In this document: positions 1 through 11,595 of the stretch, piece by piece | How the letters are laid out: each line of letters begins with the position of its first letter | How positions within the stretch are numbered: position 1 is the first letter of the stretch | From: Berberis thunbergii | Lineage: Eukaryota; Streptophyta; Magnoliopsida; Ranunculales; Berberidaceae | DNA length: 64,000 nt | Reading direction: 5' to 3' | Assembly: GCA_003290165.1 (NCBI GenBank) | Contig: QNQO01002086.1 | Span: 1 to 64,000, forward strand | Translations under genes and position numbers: made by a program | Notes under the pieces: generated by a model | What the model was told of the DNA's origin: nothing | What the model saw: the letters and a program-made list of their open reading frames with translations, nothing else | Databases searched by the model: none

Positions 1-564
1 AAAAAATATTGTTTCCAACAAAATAAAAAAACGTTGCCAATAGTGTGACAATTCTCAATGAAATATTACTTTGTTGCTATAAATTAATAAACGAGCTTTA
101 ACAAGAAAAAACCTAATGGAAAAAATTATCAATCATTATCAACGAACCGAATCGTTACTAATTATGTGATTATTGTCTAGGAAAACAATTTCCTTACTAA
201 AGAGGTATGAATAAGATTTAATATTCGTTAACAAGGAAAGTGATTTGTTGTTAAAATTAGTCTTCTTTAGCAACAAAATATTTCATTCCAGATGATGTCA
301 TAATTACCAAGGAACAAGTATTTTGTGGCCATAAAAATAACTTTATTGTTAAATCAATTTGGCGAAAAATTGGGTTTGGAGGGAATGTTTCCTGCCACCT
401 ATTTAACAAGGAATGTTTCCTACAAAATATATTTTGTTGGAAAACAGTAACAAATTTATGGCTTTTTCAAGGAAAGTTTTTATTCGTTGACAATGCTACA
501 ATATTAACAAGGAAATCAATTTTTGTAGCAATAATTTGTTAGTAAAGATAGATTTCTTGTAGTG
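1..564. mobile_element. CACTA (En/Spm) transposon, terminal part
   Basis: Positions 553-564 read TTTCTTGTAGTG, the reverse complement of the canonical CACTA terminus CACTACAAGAAA, so the element ends at 564 and runs off the left edge of the window. The preceding 550 bases are AT-rich and hold many degenerate copies, in both orientations, of a motif like AACAAGGAAA / TTTCCTTGTT. That is the usual subterminal repeat region where the element's own DNA-binding protein acts. No coding sequence is visible. The partner end and the 3-bp target duplication (expected TTC, 565-567) cannot be checked. Confidence 0.8.
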
Positions 565-1280
565 TTCTTAGGTAAGCCAGTGTAACCGGTACAATAGGGA
601 AGCCAAAAATGTGTGATTCTGTGTAGTCCCTCTCAATTCTGTGTACTCTGATGAAATGCTAGTCTCCCTTTGATTTAATAAGCCTTTCAAAACCTTGAAA
701 CCATTGAAAACCACCTCAAGGCCTTACTTATGGTCTTAATTCTTTTTACCAAAATGGAGATATTTTAAATTCATAAATAATAATTCACACTGAGAACAAG
801 ACATGACCATTCAAATTAGAGATAATGCAAACTATTGTTAAGTAGCTAACGGGTGCTAGCTAGCTAATTGATAAAAATTATACTCGGAATCTTAGATCAT
901 ATCACAAGTCCAAAGTTCAAATCTTGCTAAAAGCATTTAAAATGGTTCAAGGATAGATTTAAAAGCTGTAAAATCGAAGCCTACTGTTAATTGTGTTATG
1001 TTTGATTCTGAATATGGGCTTGGAAATTTTCGTGTTTTAAAAGATACCATAAACACCCATATCTAATCAATATTTTTCTAAAACTTGTGTGGAAAAAGGT
1101 CCCAAACTCACTCAGTCCCAAGGACTCAAGAGTAGACACCGAAGGTTTGGTTTGAGCTGAACATTTCGATTCTAATGTGACTTATGCATTTTACATAAAA
1201 ACGTTAAAAAATGTTTTGAATTATTTTAGAGAGCAATAAATGCAATTCCACCAACCAAAGTTAATTTCGTTTTGCAAAAA
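565..1280. other. Intergenic spacer, nothing recognised
   Basis: AT-rich sequence between the CACTA end and the MULE. I see no long open frame, RNA gene or repeat structure. Confidence 0.6.
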
Positions 1281-1680
1281 AAAGGCGAAAACTCTAGATA
1301 GCGGAGCGAGGGAGCCTCCTCCGCGCGTTTAATTAAATGCGGTCCTCAAAACCCAATTTTTTGCTCCCCCCACAAAATTCTCTTTCCCTCCAAAATCACG
1401 AAATCACACTTCTTGCTCCCTCCAAAAATAGAGCTCCCTCCTTTTTCCCAGATCTAGACGAAATTTTACCCTTTTCTCAAAAGAAATCGAAGACGAAGAT
1501 GAAGATTAACATTAACTCAGGCGAAGTCAAAGAAATCAAAGCTTTGGGAGAGGGTTTCCATGGGGAAGACAATGATTAACTTAGACGAAATCGAAGTTTG
1601 GAGAGCAGTCCAGAGAAAGCTTGTCAAAAGCAAAGGGTGTTGCAGATTTCACTACACTAGCTACGTCAATAAGTTCATAG

Positions 1681-1815
1681 ATTTCAATTGCAATCGATTT
1701 CACTGATTAGGATTCAATCCCGATAAGTGTAATATATTTCACTATGTGTAGATCTACACTTATCGATTTCAATTGCAATCGATTTCATTGATTAGGATTC
1801 AATCCCGATAAGTGT
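1681..1815. repeat. 50-bp direct repeat, two copies
   Basis: Positions 1681-1730 and 1766-1815 are the same 50-base sequence with one mismatch, separated by 35 bases. Short variants of ATTATGCTTGTAT recur from 1870 to 2175, so this part of the MULE has grown by local duplication. Confidence 0.85.
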
Positions 1816-2270
1816 TGATCTTGGAATGAATTCAAGGACCTCGTAGACTTCAATTTCTCCTCCAGCAACCCATTATGCTTGTTCAGTTCCTCAAATTTCT
1901 CTTTAAGAGTTCCAACCTCAGAGAGGATCAAATGATCAAACCCATTATGCTTGTATTGCTTGAAAAATAGATAACAGTTCCTAGGCATAGAGGACCTCAT
2001 AGAAGCATAAGAGTTTCATACAAGCATTGTATTGTATTGTATTGTAAAAGCATAAGAGTTTCATACAAGGACCTCAACGACTCTTAATGATCAACCTATT
2101 ATGCTTGTATCTCTTCTCTATGCCTAGGAACTCTTATGCTTGTAATGCTCTTTGATCAATCCATTATGCTTGTATTGTTTGAAAAATAGATAAGAAACTA
2201 ACAATAAAAAATTTGTATCTCAATGTGCAGACTTGTCTTTCAACACCCTTCCAGCCACCTGGTAGTTTTA

Positions 2271-2650
2271 GACTATCCAAGGTAAGTGTACTAGGGTTGT
2301 TTCTTTCTCAAAGTTTTTGGGTAATGTTAGGTTCATTTTGTTACTTTAGTTATCATTTTTTTTTGTTACTTCTATTGTATATTCTATTTAGCTGGAACTG
2401 CATGTATAACAACTCTGGTGGATACTTAGTTGCAGCATTGTTCCCCAAAATAGACTATACAAGGTTATTATACTAGGGTTGTTTCTTTCTAAAAGCTTTT
2501 GGGTAATGTTAGGTTCATTTATTACTTTAGTTATCACTTGTTTTGTTACTTATATTGTATAATCTATTTGGCCAAAACTGCTTGTATAACAACTCTGGTG
2601 GATCCTTAGTTGCAGCATTGTTTTCCAAAATAGACTATACATAGTTATTG
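2271..2650. repeat. About 181-bp tandem duplication upstream of the transposase
   Basis: Unit 1 runs 2271-2452, unit 2 runs 2453-2632, and a third begins at 2633 but diverges within about 25 bases. The shared landmarks GTACTAGGGTTG, GGTAATGTTAGG and CAACTCTGGTGGAT appear in order in both full units. It directly precedes the transposase start, so it may duplicate part of the MULE promoter or 5' leader. Confidence 0.85.
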
Positions 2651-2717
2651 TACTAGGGTTTTTATCTATGCCTCTATGTTTTAACCGTTGTTGTATATTA
2701 TAACACATATTTCAAGA

Positions 2718-5074
2718 ATGGATAGTGTAGAAGGTAATGAATGTATGTTGGTGGAAGAAAATTTAGAAGAGACAAGGGAATCTACAGATGGAATGGAATT
2801 CATCAATCTTGATAAGTTCGAACTTTATTATCATGATTATGGTAATAAAAAAGGATTTCCAGTGAAAGTAATGATCACTAAAAAAGATGCTGATGGAAAA
2901 CCTAAATTCATTCAACTTTCATGTGGTTGGTCTGGGAAGCAAAAAAGTAGAGAAAAAAATGTCTTGGGATTGCGTGGGTCGAGCAAATCATGTGGTTGTT
3001 TGGCTAAGATTAGAGGTCATATACAGCGTGATGGAACAGTTTTAGTGAGAAGAGTTACACTTAATCACAATCATGAGTTAAGCCCTGGTAAATCAAGTTT
3101 TATCCAAAGAATAGAACTATGAGCTCGTATGTTAAAAAGAAGCTTGATTTTAATGATAGGGCAAGTATTAGACCAAATAAGAGTTTTTCGGCATGTGTGG
3201 TTGAAGCTGGTGGGCATGATATTTTGTCATTTTTCCAAAAAGATTGTTACAATTATTTGGACAAAATGAGGAAGTTGAGACTTGGTGAGGGGGATGCAAT
3301 GGCACTCCATAACTACTTCCAAAAAATGCAAGCTAATAATGTTGATTTCTTTTATATGATGGATTTGGATGATGAAGGTAGGTTGAGAAATGTTTTTGGA
3401 CTGACGCACAGAGCAGATCAGCTTACAAGGAGTTTGGGGATGCTGTTACTTTTGACATTACATACTTAACAAATAAGTATGAGATGCCATTTGCTCCTTT
3501 TGTTGGGGTGAATCATCACGGTCAGTCAATTCTTTTGGGATGTGGATTGATATGTGGTGAGATCGTTGAAGAATTTGTTTGGGTTTTTCAAACTTGGCTC
3601 GTGTGTATGAATGGTAATGTTCCCTCTGCTATAATCACTGATCAAGATAGGTCAATTAAGAGGGCCATTGAAATTGTATTTCTCAACACACGACACAGAT
3701 GGTGCTTGTAGCATATTATGAAGAAGTTGCCCGAAAAGCTGTCCGGTTGCAATGAATATGAGACGATCAAGTTTGCAATGCAAAGAGCAGTTTATGATTC
3801 CCTGTCTCATGATGAGTTTGAAGAAAATTGACATGGTTTTATTGATAAATATAATATGCATGAAAATGATTGTTTGAGTGGATTATACTTTGAAAGAATG
3901 CGTTGGTTGCCAACATTTCACAGAAATACTTTTTGGGCAGGGATGTCTTCAATTCAAAGGAGTGAAAGCATGAATGTTTTTTTTTATGGTTATGTGAATT
4001 CGAAGACCACTTTGAAGCAATTCGTAGAACAATATGAGAATGCACTACGAAGTAAGGTCCAAAAGGAAGCTGAAGAGGACTTTAAATCTTATAACCGAAG
4101 GATTCATTGCATTACTTCTTATGCAATAAAGATAAAATTTCGAGATGCCTACACTACAAATAAATTTAGGGAGTTCCAAGAAGAGATAGCAGGGAATCTA
4201 TGTTGTAGAATTGTTGGTGAAGTTATGGATGGGAGTGGCTTTGAGTGTTGCACTGTTAGACAAGACTTGGTGATAAATGATAGGCAACGATCGGTCAATT
4301 TTATAGTCTCTTTTAATGTTGTCAACTTCACCATCAAGTGTAATTGTCAATTGTTTGAGTTCAGATGGATCTTATGCAAACATGTATTGAAAGTCTTGTT
4401 TGAAAGAGGGATTCATGTTATACCTGATAAATATGTTCTTCGGAGGTGGAGGAAAGATGTTAAGATGGCTCATACAAAGGTTAAAATTGTTTTTCAGATT
4501 GGGGAATGAAGTCTGAAAATGCGCGATTTGAAAAGATGTGCAATGCCTTCTACGAAATGGCTGAGCCGCTGAGGATGAAAATAAGACATGCCAAGTTCAA
4601 AAATGGATCACTTTGAAGATGGAGCAACTTAAAAATTTTTATGGTGACGAGCGTGTTGATTCACAGGGGTATTTGGAAGTGGGCATTACTACTGCTAGTT
4701 TTGGCATCCAAATTCATAGTTCATTAGCGGCTCGTAGCAAAGGACGACGGTCTAATTCAATGATGAAATCCACAGTCGAGAAGATATGTAAAATGATACA
4801 AAGGAAAAAAAAAAGGAAATACACACAAAAAAATCAGGCCATTGAGACTAATCTAGTATGTTTTGCAATGTGTTTTATGAATGTATATTTTCTCAAGTCA
4901 AGAATAGTGAGTTTTATTTACAAATGTTGTTTGTTGGGTTTACAGTGTATGCCTTATGTTATGCCTCGTGAAAGCAATGTGATGCCTTATGTTATGCCTC
5001 GTGAAAACAATGTGATGCCTCGTAAAAGCAATACACAGGTGTGTTTGTTATATTTACAAGGTATGAATCAGTAA
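2718..5074 (+). pseudogene. FAR1/FHY3-like MULE transposase, broken by frameshifts and stops
   Basis: The conceptual product has the three-part layout of FAR1-type MULE transposases. First comes an N-terminal FAR1 zinc-binding domain (2800-3110) with the C-x-C and HNHE residues. Next is a DDE transposase core (about 3190-3960) with the segment GVNHHGQSILLGCGL (3508-3552) and an SIQRSESMN motif. Last is a SWIM zinc finger (about 4339-4385), where CNC precedes CKH. A basic tail follows (4760-4850). I preferred the Met at 2718 because the acidic N-terminus starts there. The frame shifts near 3118, between 3400 and 3480, and near 4500. Stops at 3709-3711 (TAG) and 3829-3831 (TGA) fall where relatives have Trp. 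A host FAR1-related gene is the alternative, but the surrounding terminal repeats favour a transposase. Confidence 0.85.
4949..5035. repeat. 33-bp tandem repeat
   Basis: Positions 4949-4981 and 4982-5014 are two copies of a 33-base unit differing at one base, and a partial third copy follows. It lies at the decayed 3' end of the transposase gene and encodes repeats of the type MPYVMPRESNV in one frame. Confidence 0.9.
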
Positions 5075-6405
5075 GTATGTTTGCCCACTTGTGATTTGTA
5101 TGTTTGTTGTCGTTAAGGATGATAATACGGGTTCACACTATTTACAAATTGGAAGAATTGATCATTTCTACTCGCTCCTCTCACAGGTACATATTTTGTA
5201 TTTTGTATTTTGTATGTTTGTCTTTTGTAGGTTTGGTTGTTTGTTATATGTTTTGTATGCCTCCTATTATTTATTTTTGCAGACGCCAGTTTCAAGCAAC
5301 GAAATGGACTATACAAACTATAGGTTATGATCAGGTTGGTTAATTTGGTAATTGTGAATTAACTTAACCATGAATGCACAAACCATGCAGCTGATCAAAT
5401 GCATTTTTGTTTGCATTGAGATTCAGCGCGGATGAATTGTTGAAGACTTGCATGGACTTTCCTTTTATTTTTATTTTTTTTTCGACTTGAATGTTGAGAT
5501 CCAGGTTGGTTTATTTTTGTCACCGAAGATTCACGAGGTATGCAAATTGTTCATTAAAACATTATGCAAGTATTGAAAACTCGTATTGGAGTCCTCTACT
5601 ATTTAGGGAAAGGTGATGATAGATACACTTGCTAGTAGTCTTGATGCCCACACTCAGCATATGGCTATGTTACAGTTTTGTGCTGGGTATTCTTTACACC
5701 TGCAGTAAAACAAGCTAGTCTTAAATAATTTCGCATATTATTTGTACACATTTGCTTCGGATGAATCCTGTAGTATTCAGATACACATGAATTTTTTTAT
5801 ACAATATCAAGCCAAGACCTTTGTTTGAAGCTTGTTTTGTCTTTGCCTTCACTTAGTTGGCTGACAACAATTCTTATATAGAAAGTTTATACTAATTTTT
5901 TTTAATACTTTGGTGTTACATGCAAAACAGTCTCTTCAATGATCAAACAGAGAAACGAAATGTTAAAGTACTGGATTTTCAAGATCTGTCTGAAACTTTT
6001 ATCAGTTAATCCATTGTTATGAGAAGTTCTGTTTGATGTTCAAAACTTGCAAAATGTGTCTTGCATATAACACATGCTCTTTGAGAGGTTCTGTTAAGAA
6101 TTCAACCTCTTTGGAACAACTTAATCATATAACACATGCTCTTTCACTTTTGATAAACAGGCAATGCAGCTGTGCCTTGACGCTTGGGGAGATAATGAGA
6201 TCATGTTTAAAGGAATCTGCTTCTGCACCACAGGAATAGGAATTTTGTTATTGCACTTCCCTATCGGGTTTTTTTGTCGAATTCTTGATGTCTATAGACT
6301 ATAGCTGCAATTTTATTACATTTTCTGGCAATTTCCATTTTTTTTATTACATCAGCAGTTATTCCACTTGGATGCCTTGCAATTTCTATTCTTGATCGTT
6401 TACCC

Positions 6406-6463
6406 TGGTAGGTACTGCATATAATATGGTACCATGGTAGGTACTGTATATAATATGGTATCG
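6406..6463. repeat. 29-bp tandem duplication
   Basis: TGGTAGGTACTG(C/T)ATATAAT occurs at 6406 and again at 6435 as adjacent 29-base units. It sits in non-coding MULE sequence upstream of the ATPase fragment. Confidence 0.85.
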
Positions 6464-6613
6464 ATGTGGAGTAGTGAGCCTCCAGTACCACTAGGGAAAG
6501 AGTTTCTGCAGACTGGACTGGACTGCCCTCCATTTTGTGCACTTTCGATATTAATTTTTTTTCGCTTGACTATTAGTGTGTATAAATCGTAGATTTTTGT
6601 TTTTAATCAGTTA

Positions 6614-6885
6614 AGTTTCCATGGTCTGGTGAATGCCCAAAATCCTTTTGTTTTGTCCGGGACCAAAGTACAGGATGAATCATGCAAGATGCTGGTGACC
6701 ACTGTGGGGATGAGAACCCAATGGGGAAAGTTATTGGCTACCCTCAGTGAAGGAGGAGACGATGAGACTCCGTTGCAAGTCATACTAAATGGAGTAGCAA
6801 CTATCATTGGACAGATGGGCCTATTTTTCGCTGTAGTGACCTTTGCAGTCTTGGTACAGAGCCTCTTTAGCAGAAAGATTCATGA
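6614..6885 (+). pseudogene. Captured fragment of a plasma-membrane-type Ca2+-ATPase (ACA)
   Basis: One open stretch reads NPFVLSGTKVQDESCKMLVT, then TVGMRTQWGKLLATLSEGGD, and continues through ETPLQV and LFFAVVTFAVL. This is the actuator region and following membrane segment of plant autoinhibited P-type Ca2+ pumps of the ACA8/9/10 type, which export calcium across the plasma membrane. Only about 85 of the roughly 1,070 residues are present. The catalytic DKTGT phosphorylation site and the calmodulin-binding N-terminus are absent, so it cannot pump. After KIHE at about 6885 the reading becomes unrelated, perhaps at an old exon or capture boundary. It lies inside the MULE on the same strand as the transposase. 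Confidence 0.85.
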
Positions 6886-6960
6886 AAGGACCCAATGCAT
6901 GTGTGATGAAAGGTATGTGATGATAAGAAAACAAGGTTATTCCTATAGCTTGCTGAAAAG

Positions 6961-7040
6961 CAGAGATGACTGTTGCTACTTTGGTAAACACTTGGTGCTG
7001 AAAACCAGAGATGACTGTTGCTGCTTTGGTAAACACTTGG
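6961..7040. repeat. 44-bp tandem duplication
   Basis: CAGAGATGACTGTTGCT begins adjacent units at 6961 and 7005. The second unit is cut short near 7040. It is local duplication within the MULE, just past the ATPase fragment. Confidence 0.9.
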
Positions 7041-7337
7041 TTTGGTGGCAAGTGGCGTGATTTCTCTACTACCCTACAATATGACTCGGATTTATATCTG
7101 ATGTGAGGATCTTTTTTAGTTATTAAAGCTTAACAATAAAGCTGTGTTTTGATTGGAGAGAAGTATGTTCAGGAGGGCTTGCTTCATTGTGCTGTTACAC
7201 TTCCAAAGAAAACATGAAAATTTCAGTGTTTGGTTCTACCAGAAATAATTACTGTTCTTTACTAATACAACCTGCTTTAATAAAAATGTTGAGACAATTT
7301 CGTTGGTAATTATATTGCTTCATTGTGTTGTTATTGC

Positions 7338-7420
7338 TTCTTTACTGATTTAGGAGCAAAGATTTCATGAGCAACCTGATTCTTTACTGATTTAGGAGCA
7401 AAGATTTCATGAGCAACCCG
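7338..7420. repeat. 42-bp tandem duplication
   Basis: TTCTTTACTGATTTAGGAGC begins identical adjacent units at 7338 and 7380. It lies between the ATPase and beta-xylosidase fragments. Confidence 0.9.
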
Positions 7421-7570
7421 CTAATCCCTCGCCAAACTGCTAATCCTAGAATTACTGTTTCATGAGGGGCACCAACAAACTGCTGGGAACACTTGTGATT
7501 GAAGGAACTTCCAATGCAAAAAGGAAAACATTTGTGCTCAAACAAAGATAGAAAACACACTGGGGAAGCC

Positions 7571-7935
7571 ATGAAAGAAAACATTATTTTACATCTTTGC
7601 ATCTTAGTTCTAGTGATTCCCTGCATCTCACAACAATATGCATGCGACAAGCATGTAACTGACACAAGTACGTTAGCATTCTGTAACACCTCGCTATCTT
7701 ACAGTACTTGTGCAACAGATCTTGTGTCCCGCCTTACTCTCCAAGAGAAGGTGCAACAACTTGTAAACACTGCCACCTGTGTCAAGGCTTGGTGTTCAGA
7801 GCTATGAGTGGTGGTCTGAAGCACTTCATGGTCCTGGGGTACATTTCAATGAAACAGTGCCTGGTTCAACTAGTGTTCCAGCAGTCATCATATCTGTTGC
7901 AACCTTCAATTCATCTTTATGGTACAAAATAACCA
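7571..7935 (+). pseudogene. Captured first-exon fragment of a GH3 beta-D-xylosidase (BXL type)
   Basis: The frame starts with a hydrophobic signal peptide ([20 protein letters not shown]). It then reads FCNTSLSY and [19 protein letters not shown], and after a frameshift near 7795 continues [20 protein letters not shown] and ATFNSSLW. This order matches the N-terminus of plant family-3 glycoside hydrolases of the BXL type, secreted cell-wall enzymes that remove xylose or arabinose. The fragment stops after about 120 of the roughly 770 residues and lacks the catalytic nucleophile. It lies in the MULE downstream of the ATPase piece and on the same strand. The frameshift and truncation make it non-functional. 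Confidence 0.85.
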
Positions 7936-8260
7936 ACTTTATCAATTCACAATAACCATAACATCTCGGAACATAATTCATTTACTCAAATTCACTACCA
8001 ATACTCATCTCTAAACATAATTCATTTTCTCAAATTCTCTTCACAAGTACATTATAAAACAAATTTAAATCTCACATATAACTCAAAAGATTAGAAAAGA
8101 TCAGTAAAAGAATCAATATAATTACCACTAACATATTGTTGATCAAGTTCCTTGTAAAAACCAAGGATCGTTGACTTGGGTTTCATCTCTTTGATCATGA
8201 GTTTGATCACCACGACCCTCGAGAGCATTGTTTGGTTGGTTAGGTTTCACATCTTCATTA

Positions 8261-8496
8261 TCATTTTTTTCTTGACTGGTGCTCTCTTCTCGCATTGTGT
8301 TCTATTCTCGCCTCGTGCTCTATTCTCACATCTTCTGATCGCACCCACAGGCTGTAATTTTCATAAGCTGTTTCAGCTGATGAGAAACCCTTGTACATGT
8401 TACCCTTGTACCCGTCTACTTGTAATAGACAACCTGGTCAAGTCATATACACTTCAGGTACACGGCCACGATAAACAACATAGGCTTTGTATGTCA
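8261..8496 (-). pseudogene. Captured RNase H1 N-terminal (viroplasmin-like) domain
   Basis: Read on the minus strand from 8496, the frame gives KAYVVYRGRVPEVYMT, a stop, then QVDGYKGNMYKGF and SSAETAYENY. This is the small RNA/DNA-hybrid-binding domain found at the N-terminus of eukaryotic RNase H1 and in caulimovirus inclusion proteins (Pfam family Cauli_VI). The stop (TCA on plus, 8438-8440) stands where relatives have the Trp of the DSW/TW motif. A CAG acceptor-like sequence lies just upstream of the Met. The following charged tail ends at 8261. Its position inside the MULE, antisense to the transposase, suggests capture of a plant gene. I see no other caulimovirus-like sequence. Confidence 0.75.
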
Positions 8497-9035
8497 TTCC
8501 TGCGTTGACAAAAAAAATTACATCAGATTGAATAATTTCATATAAACTCATTTACCATTTGAAATAGGGTAACTGAGATTTAATAATTTTCATTTGAAAA
8601 TCTAATTGCTAGCAGATGAAAAAAACAATGATCCAAATAACAAAAAAATTCCAACAACAAAGATAAAAACTTTCATAACCTAAAATAACCAACATTAATT
8701 TCTTCCGTCAAGTCGCAAAAACAAACATGCAACCCTAAAATTTCTTCAACCAATCCACAAAAACCAAAGTCCATATTCAATAATTGCTAGCAGAAGAAAT
8801 TGAAGCTATCTATCACATAATGGAATCAAAATAGATAGAGTAGGTTGTGTGACCGATTTTTGCTGGTTAGAGTTCTGCCCCAATTGAGAGTATAGGTAGA
8901 GTGGTGGGGTTTATAGGGTTGTGTAACCAACAATCATTTTAGGGCCAGCCTCTAATCGGCCTGAAATATATTTAGAGTTCTTTGATTTCAAAAATTTAGG
9001 TAGCCTCTAAGTGGTCAGTCTCGAAAATTCATCAT

Positions 9036-9299
9036 GATAGTCCAACCCTAGAAACCCGCCACCTAAAATCAACACAAATCAAAGAAGAAACCCTAGATCA
9101 AGAAACTCACCTCTTGAAATCAACATGAAATCAATGAAGAAACCCTAGATATAGAAACCCACCATCTGAAATCAACACGAAATCAAAGTAGAAACCCTAG
9201 ATCTAGAAACCCATTACTAGAAATCAATACGAAATCAAAATAGAAACCCTAGATCTAGAAACCCACCACCAGAAATCAACAAAAAATCAAAGAGGGACT
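9036..9299. repeat. 52-bp tandem array
   Basis: GAAACCCTAGAT starts at 9087, 9139, 9191 and 9243, an exact 52-base period, with partial units on both sides. Each unit reads roughly AGAAACCCTAGATCTAGAAAC, then a CACCA-rich part, then GAAATCAA. The array lies in the right subterminal part of the MULE. It is followed at 9355-9660 by a second, looser repeat region built on GAAGACGAAATCGAAGA. Confidence 0.9.
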
Positions 9300-9783
9300 T
9301 TGAGAACTTCAGAGGGACTTACCTTTTCTTCGAAGATACCTTTTCTTCAGAGAGAAAATGTTGAAAACGAAATCGAAGAGGGACTTGAAGATGAAATCAA
9401 AGATGGACTTGAAGACGAAATCGAAGATATACTTGTAGAAGATGCTGAAGACGAAATCGAAGAGGTCCCTCGAGCCTTTGTAGTGTTGAGAGCCTTTGAA
9501 GCTTTTCAAATAGGGACTGATGGACTTGAAGAAAAAATCGAAGACATACTTTGAGAAGATGTTGAAGAAGAAATCAAAGAGGTCCCTCGAGCCTTTGTAG
9601 TGTTGAGAGCTTTTGAAGCTTTTTGAATGGGGATTGGGGAGAGTTGGGGATTTTCAAATGGGGGAAGGGACTAGGGAGAGGGTTGTTTTTGGGGAGAGAG
9701 TCTGTTTGAATTTTTTTTTTAAATCTCCCTTTTCTCTGTAAAACACGTGTGACGGAGGCCCTCGCTCCCTAGAAAGGCTGAAA

Positions 9784-10616
9784 AAAGGCAAAGTTGTGCA
9801 AAGTGACGGAGCTCAAAGTGTTGTCCATGGTACTTTTGAATGTGGAAGAAGTAACTATAATGTCATATATACTCTTTGAAACATATCCAGCACTTCAAGT
9901 CCTAGTCCCCTTCCAAAAAAAAATAGGAAAAGGAAAAGGAAAAAAGAAGAAGAAGAAAAGAGCAATCAAAAGTATATGAGTAAGTTTAGCTAGTCAAGTT
10001 TTGGTATTTTTATACTTGTTACTCCTTTTTAAAACACAATCACAAACATCATCTATAGAAGGGGTAGAAGTGTAAAAGAGAAAGAATAAAAAATGTAAAA
10101 AAAAATCAAAATATAACTAAAAAATGACTATCAAACTTGGCTGGTAAGACTTACTCAAGTATATAATAGATTTATATACTTTAGCATTTAGCAATGCATG
10201 CCATTTGCAAAACTCGGTATGATTTGAAGGCTATTCAAAATTTACGGAAAAACAGTCTTATCTTTTTTATGAATGCGTGTGTACTTTTTGTTTGAAATAA
10301 AATCATGTTTGCTGTGGGTAAAGAAAGTGTATGTATTAAGGATCACTTGTCTTTTTTGCATGGAAAATGGAAAACACGCCAGTAGTTTTTGCTTCTAATC
10401 ACCTAACCAACGGCATCAAAGGTACACGAACTCCGAGTTGCACTCAGGACGCAGACATCTCATTACACCACTTATAATGTGGTCGATGGAGCGACGGAGT
10501 AAATTGTTGTCCGCGTTATTTTAAGCGCGTCTCGATGATATATAATCTGTGTTTAATGATCATTTGATAAAAATATTATGTTAAACAAGTAACCTGCTCT
10601 TATCGATTGTCTGAGT
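9784..10616. other. Intergenic spacer, nothing recognised
   Basis: AT-rich sequence between the MULE and the hAT-like element. The short purine-rich open frame at 9794-9979 is lysine-rich low-complexity sequence and not convincing as a gene. Confidence 0.6.
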
Positions 10617-11595
10617 TAGGGGTGGGCACGGGACGGGATGGAATGAGATATACTCATCCCTATCCCATCCCGTTCATATGGGATCGGGATGGAAAAAACC
10701 TCATCCCAAACGGGTTCGGAACGGAACGGGATCAGCGTGCTGCATGTGACTCTTGCGAAGAGTATCATCACATAAGAGCGTGAAAAATAATTTTCTTATA
10801 ATTAGATATAGATGTGGCATGCAAATATAAGGGTAGCCACTAAATCTTCTAACAATGAAGTCGAGTGGGCTGACTCTTAGAAAATGACATAATAAAGGGG
10901 ACCCACTAAGAGTATTGTGTCGCTGTGATGGTCTCCCAACTGATTTTACAATTTCATTACTGTGGAAAACAAAATTCATGGTTCCTTGACAAAATGAGAT
11001 TTCATGTTTTGTTAGGAAAGAAATATAGACCTATCGGTGATGCTCTAACATAATCATAATGGTTTACCATCAATACATATATCGTAATTAAAAAAAAATT
11101 ATTTTTACAGTCCGAGGCATCTCAGATTCTTGGCTCTGCCCCTGAATGTTCCCTTCTGAATATGTATTACTCATTTAATTGTTATTTTTCATCTTCACTT
11201 GAGTATTATCAATATTTGGAAGTTAAATAATTAGAACCATTTTTATTGGGAATCCAAACAACAGTTTGCTATCTTTCTCTTGCTTAATGAATATTTATTT
11301 CTTGAAATAACATTTCTGTTACCACTGCAAACACCATGAGTTTATGTCAGTCATCTGTAAGTTTATACATAAATAAATAAAAATATCAATAAAAAATATT
11401 AAAAAATTAGCTCTGGACGGGATTGGCGGGATTGAAAATCTTCATCCCATCTCATCCCACCTCATTCTAGATCTGGACGGGATGTGATCGGGATGAAATT
11501 ATTCAATCTCATTAAGACTCGAAAAAATTGGGACAGGACGAAACGAAACGAAATCGAAACAGAATCGAAATTGCGGGATGAAATGCCCACCCCCA
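10617..11595. mobile_element. Non-autonomous hAT-like element
   Basis: The left end TAGGGGTGGGCA (10617-10628) and right end TGCCCACCCCCA (11584-11595) are inverted repeats of the type seen in plant hAT elements. The subterminal regions are rich in GGGACGGGAT / ATCCCATCCC in opposite orientations. The 8-base flanks GTCTGAGT and ACCTGATT match at five positions, consistent with an old 8-bp target duplication. No transposase frame is visible. Confidence 0.65.

Larger units (their letters stand above)
1291..9772 (+). mobile_element. Mutator-like element (MULE) with broken transposase and captured gene fragments
   Basis: The two ends match in inverted orientation. The left end (about 1295-1325) and the reverse complement of the right end (about 9740-9772) share GGAGCGAGGG followed by GCCTCC and a CG-rich stretch. 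Outside them lie near-identical direct repeats, AAAGGCGAAA (1281-1290) and AAAGGCTGAAA (9773-9783), fitting the 9-11 bp target duplication of MULEs apart from one inserted base. Inside are a FAR1-type transposase (2718-5074) and three unrelated gene fragments (6614-6885, 7571-7935, 8261-8496). The exact TIR length is uncertain because the ends are diverged. The element is broken and probably immobile. Confidence 0.7.

Noticed and set aside
2213..2476. 87-residue open frame upstream of the transposase
   Set aside because: It lies across the 181-bp tandem duplication, is phenylalanine-rich low complexity, and the second repeat copy does not keep the frame.
2718..4509. Functional FAR1-related host transcription factor
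   Set aside because: At least three frameshifts and two stops, and surrounding inverted ends with a matching duplication indicate a transposase pseudogene.
8261..8496. Endogenous caulimovirus (viroplasmin-like domain)
   Set aside because: Only the RNase H1-type domain is present. No movement protein, coat protein or caulimovirid polymerase is nearby, and all reverse transcriptases in the window lie within LTR elements of copia or gypsy type.
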